A program made the translations under genes and the position numbers. The notes beneath the pieces were generated by a model that saw only the letters and a list, made by a program, of their open reading frames with translations, had not been told where the DNA came from and ran no database searches. From NCBI RefSeq assembly GCF_031582905.1, contig NZ_CP133990.1:3162001-3226000 (forward strand): a DNA stretch of 64,000 nucleotides, read 5' to 3'. The DNA is from Pengzhenrongella sp031582905. GTDB taxonomy: Bacteria; Actinomycetota; Actinomycetes; Actinomycetales; Cellulomonadaceae. Below are positions 57,444-64,000 of this stretch, piece by piece; position 1 is the first letter of the stretch; each line of letters opens with the position of its first letter.

Positions 57444-58529
57444 TCAGCAGGCGACCCCTACACACTGCGGATCGGTGCCGTTCGCCCGCGCGACGTTGCC
57501 ACCGAGGTCCGTCGCCCCGGGCGCGTGGATGCCCCAGCCGCGGTTCGCGACCGCGACGTTGCCCTGCAGCGTCGTCGGGACGCCCACACCCACGATGCCG
57601 TCGCCGTTCCGGACGAACCGGTTGCCCTCCAGCGCCGCCGTGAAGAACGGGTCGTCACCCTCGGCCGTGAAGCCGACGCCGTTGCCGGTGAAGACGTTGT
57701 CCACCAGCGTCGCCGTCGCCGACGACAGCCGCACCGCCGTGCCGACGTCCCGGAACACGTTGCCGCGCAGCGTGCTGCCGCCCCACGCGCCGACCGCCTC
57801 GAAGCCGACGTCGCCGCCGGTCACGACGTTCCTGGTCAGGTCGGCACCGAAGACCCACGCCCGCACGCCGAGGGCGTTGTCCCGCAGCACGTTGCCCTCC
57901 AGCAGGCAGCCGGACTCGTCGCAGCTCAGCGCCAGCCCGTTGCCGTCGAACTGAGAGCCGGTCACCGTGATGCCCGCGGTGATGACGCTCGCTGCCTCGC
58001 CGTTCTCCACGAAGCGTGATCCGCGCACGTCGAAGCCGCTGCCGAAGTTGCCGCTCAAGCCCGTGCGGTTGCGCTCGAACCTCGAGGCGACGACGTCGAC
58101 CTGCGCCGGCTGCCCGAAGAACCCGGAGGCGGCGACGACGCCCGTGCCGTTCTCGACGAACCGCACGGACCGGACCTGCACGGTGAGCGGACGCTCCAGC
58201 TCGTCCACCACCCCCGGCGCGAGCCCGGTCCCCCACCCGGTCACCGTGCCGTTCCGCACCGTCGCATCGCCCTGATACCGCACCGCGTCACCCGAGCCCC
58301 TGCCGACCAGGGCGTGACCGCGCAGGTCGAGGTCCGCGCCGTCGCGCAGGGTGAGGCCGACGTCGGCCTCGCACGTCAGGTCGGCGGCCAGGTAGGCCTC
58401 GCCGTCGACGACGTCGCCGCACCCCGCCACCGCCTGTGCGGCAGGTGCGGCTGCGGTCGCAGCACCCACCGGAGCGACGACGGTGAACGCGCCGACGACG
58501 GCGCACAGCAGCACGGAGCGAGCTCGCAT
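57444..58529 (-). CDS. Secreted right-handed beta-helix (NosD-like) protein
   Basis: 361 residues from ATG at 58529. A signal peptide (LLCAVVGAFTVVAPVGAATAAA) is followed by a run of parallel beta-helix (PbH1) repeats of about 22 residues, e.g. VRSVRFVENGTGVVAASG, VDVVASRFERNRTGLSG, DVRGSRFVENGE, ITVTGSQFDGNGLAL, LEGNVLRDNALGVRA. Cysteines near both ends (AGCGDVVDG..., LTCEAD, SCDESGC, PQCVGVAC) may form disulfides. No catalytic motif is evident. Secreted carbohydrate binding or lyase-like roles are possible. Confidence 0.85.
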   Translation of the reverse strand: MRARSVLLCAVVGAFTVVAPVGAATAAAPAAQAVAGCGDVVDGEAYLAADLTCEADVGLTLRDGADLDLRGHALVGRGSGDAVRYQGDATVRNGTVTGWGTGLAPGVVDELERPLTVQVRSVRFVENGTGVVAASGFFGQPAQVDVVASRFERNRTGLSGNFGSGFDVRGSRFVENGEAASVITAGITVTGSQFDGNGLALSCDESGCLLEGNVLRDNALGVRAWVFGADLTRNVVTGGDVGFEAVGAWGGSTLRGNVFRDVGTAVRLSSATATLVDNVFTGNGVGFTAEGDDPFFTAALEGNRFVRNGDGIVGVGVPTTLQGNVAVANRGWGIHAPGATDLGGNVARANGTDPQCVGVAC

Positions 58530-58762
58530 GGTGTCCCCCTGACAGGTCCGGCCGGCGCCGGCCGCGCACCGGTCCGGTCAGTGTGATCCCGCCGACCACC
58601 CGCCGTCTTCACCCGCCCGACCACGAGGAGGAGGAGCCGGCGAGAGCAGGAGGAGGAGCAGCGGGGTCGCCCGCGAGCGCGCGAGCAGGTGCCCGATGAC
58701 TCCGAGGGGCGCCGACGGTCTATCCCTCCGACCGCAACCCGACCCTGCGAGAGGCCACCATC

Positions 58763-59242
58763 ATGGGCATCGTCCGTCCGCACCTGTGGTTCCACGAGCG
58801 CGCCGAGGAGGCCGCGGAGTTCTACGCCTCCGTCGTGCCGAACTCGTCCGTCACGCGCGTCATCCCCGCGCCGCCCGGCATCCCGGACGTCTCCGCGGGC
58901 GCCCCGTTCATCGTCGAGTTCACGCTCGACGGGATGCCGGTCATCGCCCTCAACGCCGGCCCCGCCCTGACCCTCGACGAGGCGTTCTCCATGTACCTCA
59001 GCTGCGCGGACCAGGCGGAGGTCGACCACTACTGGGAGGCGCTTGCGGCCGACGGCGGCAAGCACGGCCCGTGCGGTTGGCTCACCGACCGGTTCGGGCT
59101 GTCGTGGCAGGTCGTCCCCCGACGACTGGACGAGATCATGTCCGGCCCCGACCACGACGGCGTCGCTCGCGCGTGCGCCGTCATGCTGGGGATGACCAAG
59201 CTCGAGATCGAGCCGCTGGAGGCGGCGTACGCCGGGCGGTGA
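58763..59242 (+). CDS. VOC superfamily protein (PhnB-like)
   Basis: 159 residues from ATG at 58763. Glyoxalase/VOC fold of the PF06983 type: VRPHLWFHERAEEAAEFYASVVPNSSV at the N-terminus, VEFTLDGMPVIALNAGP, SMYLSCADQAEVDHYWEAL, then GPCGWLTDRFGLSWQVVPRRLDEIM, the family signature. Often annotated as 3-demethylubiquinone methyltransferase by homology, but no ubiquinone chemistry is expected here. Ends five nt from the convergent Usp-like gene. Confidence 0.9.
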   Translation: MGIVRPHLWFHERAEEAAEFYASVVPNSSVTRVIPAPPGIPDVSAGAPFIVEFTLDGMPVIALNAGPALTLDEAFSMYLSCADQAEVDHYWEALAADGGKHGPCGWLTDRFGLSWQVVPRRLDEIMSGPDHDGVARACAVMLGMTKLEIEPLEAAYAGR

Positions 59243-59246
59243 CCGG

Positions 59247-59730
59247 TCAGGTGCGCTGCCTGGCCGGGGCGGGGACCGTGGTGACCGGGACGCCGTACTT
59301 GCGCTGCACCCGGCTGGGCAGGTCGAGGCGCAGCCAGTGCGACACCGCACGCGGCAGCGTGGAGAGCAGCACCTCCTCGCACGGGTGCGCGGTGAGTGCG
59401 TCGCCGATCGCACGGAACGGGTCCTCGTCGCCCACCTCCCCGTCCACCGGGACCCCGAGTGGACGGAACTGATCTCGCGCCTGCTCGAGCTTCGTCTCGG
59501 CCAGCCTGTACGCGTCGGGTAAGGCCGGCCGGTCGCCGCCACCGGCCGGCGGCATCAATCCCTGCTCCGTCACCCACGAGTACGCCGCCGCATCCTCCGG
59601 CGGTGGCGCGGCCGGTACGACGATCCAGACGGCGTCCGCGCCGGCCTTCACACGCTCCCGTGCCGCGTCGACGAGCTGGTCCCCACCGAGCGTCCGATTC
59701 GCCACGATGAGGATGCGGTGCTGCGCCATG
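59247..59730 (-). CDS. Universal-stress-protein-like small protein
   Basis: 160 residues from ATG at 59730 with GGGAGGGG upstream. Alternating strands and helices of a Rossmann-like Usp fold: HRILIVANRTLGGDQLVDAARERVKAG, DAVWIVVPA, then VDGEVGDEDPFRAIGDALTAHPCEEVLLSTLP and VSHWLRLDLPSRVQRKYGVPVTTVPA. The ATP loop G-x2-G-x9-G of true UspA is not seen. The WLRLDLP ending is common in short actinobacterial Usp-like proteins of unknown role. The 206-nt gap downstream of the next gene's end contains nothing I can name. Confidence 0.7.
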
Positions 59731-59936
59731 ACCCCTCCCTGCCCCGGCGGGCGGCTGGGACGCACCACCGGTCGAGCCCTGCGTCGGAGGCGGCCCGGAT
59801 GGCGCTCACCTTGGTCACCAGGCTCCTCGTGCGCGAGGACGTGCACAAGGCTCGGACGACCGTCCCGGTAGCCGACGAAGCACGTCGACGCGCCGCCCGG
59901 GAACGCCGCCCGCGAACCCCGCGGCGCGGCGCTCGG

Positions 59937-62192
59937 TCACACGCCGGCGCGCAGCCGCTCCGGCCGGGGCTGCGGCTCCGGCCGCGGCTGCGGCTGCGGC
60001 TGCGGCTGCGGCTGCGGCTGCGTGGACGGTGGTGTGCGGACCTCGGGCGCCACCCCGGGACGAGGGGCCGGCACGCCCCGGGTCACGCGAGCACGCTGCG
60101 CAACCAGGTGCGCCTCGGTCCCGGCGACGTCCACCGGCCGCCCGAAGTGGTAGCCCTGCCCGAGCCGGCAGCCGAGCGCCTGCAGCCGTCGCTGCTGCTC
60201 GTCGTCCTCGATCCCCTCGGCCACGACGCCGAGCTCGTACGCCCGACCGAGATCGAGGATCGTGCGCACGAGCTGGTCGTCCCCCACCTCCACCGCCGGC
60301 CCCGAGACGAACGAACGGTCGATCTTCAGCGTGTCGACCGGGAACCGCCGCAGGTACCCGAGCGAGGAGTAGCCGGTCCCGAAGTCGTCCAGCGCGATCG
60401 AGACGCCGAGGTCACGCAGAGCGCTCAGCCGCGCCACCGACTCGTCGTCGTCCTCCAGCAGGATGCTCTCGGTGATCTCCAGGACGAGCGCGTCGGCGGG
60501 GAGCCCCGTGCGACGCAGCGCTTCTCGGACGTCGTCGCGGAACGCGGCGTCGCGCACCTGGTGCGCGGAGACGTTCACGCTGACGATCAGCTGGGGGTGC
60601 TGGTGCCGCCACCTCGCGAGCTGCGCGCACGCCTCCCCCAGCACCCACCGCCCGATCGGCACGATCGCGCCGGTCGCCTCGGCCGCCGGGATGAACGCCG
60701 TCGGCGGGACGGGCCCGCGCCGCGGGTGGGACCACCGCAGCAGCGCTTCGAGCGCGACGGTCCGGCCCGAGGGCAGGTCGACGATGGGCTGGTAGTGCAC
60801 GGCGAGCTCGCCGTGGTCGAGCGCGGCCTGGATGTCGGCCTGCAGCTCCAGTCGCGCGAGCAGCTCGACCCGCATCTGCGGGTCGTACGCCGTCACCCGT
60901 CCACCGCCCGCGTCCTTGCCGCGGTACATGGCGACGTCGGCGTGCGACACGAGCTCGTCGGCGCCCTCACCAGGGCCGAGCTGCCCGGCGTGCGCGACGC
61001 CGACCGTGGCTCCCACGTGCAGCGTCTTGCCCCGGACGACGAACGGCGCGTGCAGGGCGGCGAGGATGCGGTGCGCCACGACCACGCCCGCCTCGGTGTC
61101 GTGGTCGTCGGGCAGCAGCGCAGCGAACTCGTCGCCACCGAACCGGGCGATGGTCGTCCCGGAGGGGATCGTCGTCCCCGACCGGATCGCCCCGCCGATC
61201 CGGTCCGCGACCGCTCGCAGCAGCACGTCGCCGGCGCCGTGCCCGAGGGTGTCGTTCACGCTCTTGAACCGGTCGAGGTCGATGAACAGGACCGTGGGGC
61301 CCGCCCCGTCCCGCCGCCGACCGAGCGCCTGCCCGAGGCGGTCGAGGAGCAGCCGGCGGTTCGCGAGCCCGGTGAGCGGGTCGCGGAACGCCTCCTGCAT
61401 CGCCTCCAGCGTCCGGGCGTCGGCGAGCGCGAGGCTCGCGTGCTCGGCGAAGGACTGCAGCAGCGCACGCCCGGCGAGCGGCAGCGGGGCGCCGTCGGCG
61501 GGCGCGGCCACGAGCGCACCGGCGGGCGCACCGTGGATGTGCACCGGCGCCGAGACGCTCCCCGGCGCGCCGGTGAGATCCGCACCCGCGACGATCGGCC
61601 GCATCGGGTCGAGCGCGTCGTCCAGCACGAGCGAGACCGGGCACCCCTCCAGGACGACGCTCGCGCCCTCCGTCACGGCGGCGAGGACCTCGGGCAGCGG
61701 CGCACGGTGGGAGATGGCGCGCTGGATCTCCAGCAGCACCTCCAGGACGCGGTGCTGCCCACGCTCACGCTCCAGCACCCCGACCATGTCGAGCGCCAGC
61801 CCGAGGCCGGCGGCCATGCCGAGCAGCAGGTGCCGGTCCTCGTGCGCGAAGGGGCGGTCGGTGCGCGCGACGAGCAGGCGCCCGACCGTGCCGTTGCTCC
61901 ACGGCGCGGTCAGGGTGCTGCACTCCCCCAGGCCCGCCAGCACGGCCGTCCCCGCGCCGAGCCGGGCGGCGACGAGCTCGTCGGCCGGCGGACCGCCACG
62001 ACCGAACCCCACCGCGCACGCGAGGTCGTCACCGATGACGACGGCGCCGACCTCGGCGTCGAACTCCTCGGCGACGAGCTCGGTCGCGGTCCGCACCGCC
62101 GCCGTGGACCCCGTGCAGCGCGTGATCGCTGCGAGAAACTCCACCAGCCGGTTCGGCGACGGGGCGTGGCCGGGCGACTCGGGCGCAGCCAT
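59937..62192 (-). CDS. GAF-GGDEF-EAL cyclic-di-GMP protein
   Basis: 751 residues from ATG at 62192, one nt after the FIST gene stop. Domains: two GAF-like sensory stretches (about 15-330), a GGDEF diguanylate cyclase (DPLTGLANRRLLLDRL, FIDLDRFKSVND, RFGGDEFAALL, about 335-490) and an EAL phosphodiesterase (VALEALLRWSHP, VNVSAHQVRD, LEITES, DDFGTGYSSL, KIDRSFV, VVAEGIED). The active-site motifs of both enzymes are intact, so it could make and break c-di-GMP according to GAF input. The C-terminal tail is a Gln-Pro repeat from a GGCTGC hexanucleotide run (59956-60022). It forms an operon with the FIST sensor. Confidence 0.94.
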   Translation of the reverse strand: MAAPESPGHAPSPNRLVEFLAAITRCTGSTAAVRTATELVAEEFDAEVGAVVIGDDLACAVGFGRGGPPADELVAARLGAGTAVLAGLGECSTLTAPWSNGTVGRLLVARTDRPFAHEDRHLLLGMAAGLGLALDMVGVLERERGQHRVLEVLLEIQRAISHRAPLPEVLAAVTEGASVVLEGCPVSLVLDDALDPMRPIVAGADLTGAPGSVSAPVHIHGAPAGALVAAPADGAPLPLAGRALLQSFAEHASLALADARTLEAMQEAFRDPLTGLANRRLLLDRLGQALGRRRDGAGPTVLFIDLDRFKSVNDTLGHGAGDVLLRAVADRIGGAIRSGTTIPSGTTIARFGGDEFAALLPDDHDTEAGVVVAHRILAALHAPFVVRGKTLHVGATVGVAHAGQLGPGEGADELVSHADVAMYRGKDAGGGRVTAYDPQMRVELLARLELQADIQAALDHGELAVHYQPIVDLPSGRTVALEALLRWSHPRRGPVPPTAFIPAAEATGAIVPIGRWVLGEACAQLARWRHQHPQLIVSVNVSAHQVRDAAFRDDVREALRRTGLPADALVLEITESILLEDDDESVARLSALRDLGVSIALDDFGTGYSSLGYLRRFPVDTLKIDRSFVSGPAVEVGDDQLVRTILDLGRAYELGVVAEGIEDDEQQRRLQALGCRLGQGYHFGRPVDVAGTEAHLVAQRARVTRGVPAPRPGVAPEVRTPPSTQPQPQPQPQPQPRPEPQPRPERLRAGV

Positions 62193-62193
62193 G

Positions 62194-63368
62194 TCAGGCG
62201 AACGCGAGCAGGACGAGGGTCGCGTTGTGGACGCCGCGGGAGCCGGCGACGCGCGCGTACTCGCCGTAGGTGTAGAAGCCGCCCAGCGGCACGCCCGGCA
62301 GGTGCTCGGCCAGCACGTCCATCTCCCGCCGCAGCCCGTCCGCCCCCAGGACGGCGCGCCGTCCGGCGCAGTCGAACGCGATGACACCGACCGGTGCCGC
62401 ACCCCGAGACCCGCGAGCACGTCGTCGGCGGCGGTGCGGGTCCCGTCGAGGACGGTGTCGCTCTCGCCTGCCATGACCGACAGGACCGTGCCCTGGGGGA
62501 CGTCTCCGCACACGATCGAGCGCTCGTCGTAGTCGGCCCCCATGACGGCGCGGACCTCGTCGCCGCCCGGGCGCGGCAGCCCGAACGCGCGCGTGAGAGT
62601 GGTGGCGTTGAAGATGCCGGGGATCGTGTAGGAGTGCGCGGGCGCACCGGCGGCCTCGAGGAAGACGTCGAGGGCGGGCTGGTCGTCGAGGGTGAGGATC
62701 CGCTCGCCGGTCGTCGCGGTGACGACGATCGGCTCGCCGATGCGCTGCCACCCGTGCCCGACGCCGACGGCGATCGGCGCCTCGGACCCGATGGCGACAC
62801 CCACGACGGCGCCGGTGAGCACCTCGCCGTCGTACAGCTGGGTGGTGCCCTGCATCGTCAGCTCGTCCCCGGCGCACCCACCGACGAGCGGCACCGACGC
62901 CCCGGCGACGCTGTACGCGCCGCGCACGATGTCCGACCGCGAGCCGGCCAGCCCGTCGCTGAGCAGCATGAGGACGGTGTGCGGGCGGTCGACGTCGTCC
63001 AGGCACCGCGCGGCGTCCTGACCGGCGGCGCGAGCGCCGTCCGCGAGCCGACCGACCGACGTGCGGACGGTCAGGCCCTCGCCACCGAGGGCGATCGCCA
63101 CGACGCTGCCGGACCCGGCCCACGTGCCCGCGATCTCGCCGGACGTCGAGCAGCCGACCAGCGGGACGCCGTCGGGCAGCGCGGCCCGGGCGGCGTGGGC
63201 GACGTCGGCCATGGGGAGGTGTGGGGTCACGAAGAGCACGACCAGCGCGGGCGTGCGGCCACCGGCCGCGTCGGTGACCGCGTGCGTCGCGGCGGCCGCG
63301 GCCGTCCCGTCGTCGGATCGCCCCACACCCATCCAGCGGCCCGTGGCCGACGTCCGTCCCGTGTCCAT
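62194..63368 (-). CDS. FIST sensory-domain protein (one apparent frameshift near 62395)
   Basis: About 391 residues. GTG or ATG near 63368 (MDTGRTSATG) starts the FIST_N domain: ALVVLFVTPHLPMADVAHAARAAL, GCSTSGEIAGTW, LLSDGLAGSRSDIVRGAY, VPLVGGCAGDEL and YDGEVLTGAVVGVAIGSE. FIST_C follows (PALDVFLEAAG, GDVPQGTVLSVM). After a C-run shift near 62395 the other frame ends GVIAFDCAGRRAVLG, LGGFYTYGEYAR and HNATLVLLAFA. FIST domains bind small ligands, possibly amino acids, in signalling proteins. One nt separates it from the c-di-GMP gene, so its signal probably feeds that protein. Confidence 0.9.
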
Positions 63369-63514
63369 GCCCGACCCATCGACCGCCGACGACGGCGCCT
63401 GAGCGCTGCACGTGCCGGGCGGCCCGACGTCACCCGTGCGCCCGACGGAGCGATCGCGGCATGCGTCGGGACGGCCGAGGCACTCGCCGGGGCGGCTGCC
63501 GCTAGCGTCGGCCC

Positions 63515-63877
63515 ATGACGCCCCCGGAGTGGATCGAGCACCGTCGCACCGACGGCGAGACGGTCGGCTGGATCGTGCCCGACGGCGACGGCTTCCGCCC
63601 GGTCGACGTCCTCGGGCGCCCCGTCGCCACCGAACCGGTCGACTGGCTCACCGCCGAGGAGCTGCTCGAGGACCGTGGCATCGGGTTCCTCGCGGACCGG
63701 CACCTGCTGCGCCTGCCGGACGGCACGGACCGGCCGGTGCGGATCACCGACGTCAGCGCCCACGGTGTCATCGTCGTGAGCGACGAGTACGGGAGCGCGA
63801 GCGTCGTCGGCACGGACAGCGAGCGGTACGTGCTGCCGTTCCCCGCACCGGACGAGCTGCGCCCCGCGGGTCGCTGA
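63515..63877 (+). CDS. Hypothetical protein
   Basis: 120 residues from ATG at 63515. A TAGCGT box ends six nt upstream, consistent with a leaderless message and supporting the start. Compact and mainly beta: ETVGWIVPDGDGFRPVDVLG, PVDWLTAEELLEDRGIGFLAD, RITDVSAHGVIVVSDEYG, ERYVLPFPAPDELRP. No membrane segment or known motif. It resembles small conserved actinobacterial proteins of unknown function. Divergent from the FIST operon. Confidence 0.75.
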   Translation: MTPPEWIEHRRTDGETVGWIVPDGDGFRPVDVLGRPVATEPVDWLTAEELLEDRGIGFLADRHLLRLPDGTDRPVRITDVSAHGVIVVSDEYGSASVVGTDSERYVLPFPAPDELRPAGR

Positions 63878-63880
63878 CAG

Positions 63881-63926
63881 CGTCGAGAGCGGGATCGTCG
63901 AGAGCGGGATCGGTCGACGGCGGGAT
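63881..63926. repeat. Three-unit 15- to 16-bp tandem repeat
   Basis: CGTCGAGAGCGGGAT twice exactly, then CGGTCGACGGCGGGAT, directly after the stop of the hypothetical gene. Confidence 0.7.
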
Positions 63927-63973
63927 CGTCCACGGCGTCGTCGCGCCCCGCCGGCAGCCTGACGGCGCGCGGA

Positions 63974-64000
63974 TCACCCCAGCCCGAGCGCCTCCACCGC
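63974..64000 (-). CDS. 3' end of a minus-strand gene cut by the window edge
   Basis: TCA at 63974-63976 would be a TGA stop on the minus strand, preceded by codons for EALGLG. Only eight codons are inside the window, so neither the frame nor the product can be confirmed. Confidence 0.25.
   Translation of the reverse strand, partial: AVEALGLG

Noticed and set aside
59718..62384. 888-residue plus-strand open frame
   Set aside because: Antisense to the intact GGDEF-EAL gene, with no domain signature; a shadow of third-position GC.

Overview
The window reads as a chromosomal segment of a very high-GC actinobacterium, most likely a Cellulomonas-type member of the Micrococcales. The evidence is about 74 % G+C by eye, frequent GTG starts, leaderless-looking promoters (TANNNT 6-10 nt before the start codon), and a block order typical of the group: metG-tatD-rpf, rsmI opposite a protein O-mannosyltransferase, and a UDP-glucose pyrophosphorylase / 5-formyl-THF cyclo-ligase / glp-rimJ-glpR / tRNA-Ala / fmdB neighbourhood. 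Nothing points to a prophage, integrated plasmid, insertion sequence or CRISPR array. The one mobile-looking gene is a DUF222-HNH endonuclease.

Layout. 1-8.3 kb: a minus-strand run of rpfB-like (cut by the window edge), tatD, metG and a glucose/sorbosone dehydrogenase lipoprotein, then a nicotinamidase, rsmI and the divergent mannosyltransferase. 8.3-18.5 kb: GH20 hexosaminidase, tRNA-Ala(CGC), the Glp-GlpR divisome module with a RimJ-like acetyltransferase, 5-FCL, a penicillin acylase family protein, a CIRCE-preceded FmdB gene and a SAF/CpaB-like protein. 18.5-23.7 kb: a three-gene, translationally coupled operon with a DUF4011-type superfamily I helicase whose ATPase motifs are degenerate, a Vsr/MTES_1575-like nuclease-fold protein whose catalytic residues also look lost, and a 72-residue protein. 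24-34.8 kb: UDP-glucose pyrophosphorylase, a large hybrid histidine kinase, an LpqF-like serine hydrolase, an RsbW-type ATPase, a PPOX-class flavoprotein, a FUSC membrane protein, rlmC and a GT2. 34.9-43.3 kb: PhzF-like protein, HTH + ABC exporter, DUF916 surface protein, alkaline phosphatase and two aldo/keto reductases. 43.4-46.7 kb: a ribbon-helix-helix regulator / DUF4097 / ABC-2 exporter operon behind a perfect palindrome. 47.3-54 kb: a Pls/PosA-type NRPS (A-T-membrane/left-handed-helix C-terminus), a translationally coupled M1 metallopeptidase and a convergent 4'-phosphopantetheinyl transferase, together a plausible poly(amino acid) isopeptide locus. 54-64 kb: DHFR-like reductase, DUF222-HNH protein, YchJ, a beta-helix secreted protein, VOC and Usp-like proteins, a FIST sensor coupled to a GAF-GGDEF-EAL protein, and a small hypothetical gene.

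An important caveat: roughly half the genes, including essential metG, are broken by single-base shifts. Where I could localise them they mostly fall at runs of C or G. About 25-30 such shifts in 64 kb look like homopolymer under-calls in the assembly rather than biology. I annotate those genes as single CDS spanning the frames and say where the shift lies. Coordinates of shifts are approximate.

The most interesting candidates for follow-up are the pseudo-helicase / pseudo-nuclease operon, the Pls-like NRPS cluster, the palindrome-controlled RHH-DUF4097-ABC operon, the CIRCE element in front of fmdB, and a dispersed palindromic repeat with arms CGAGTGCGACGT that occurs twice.
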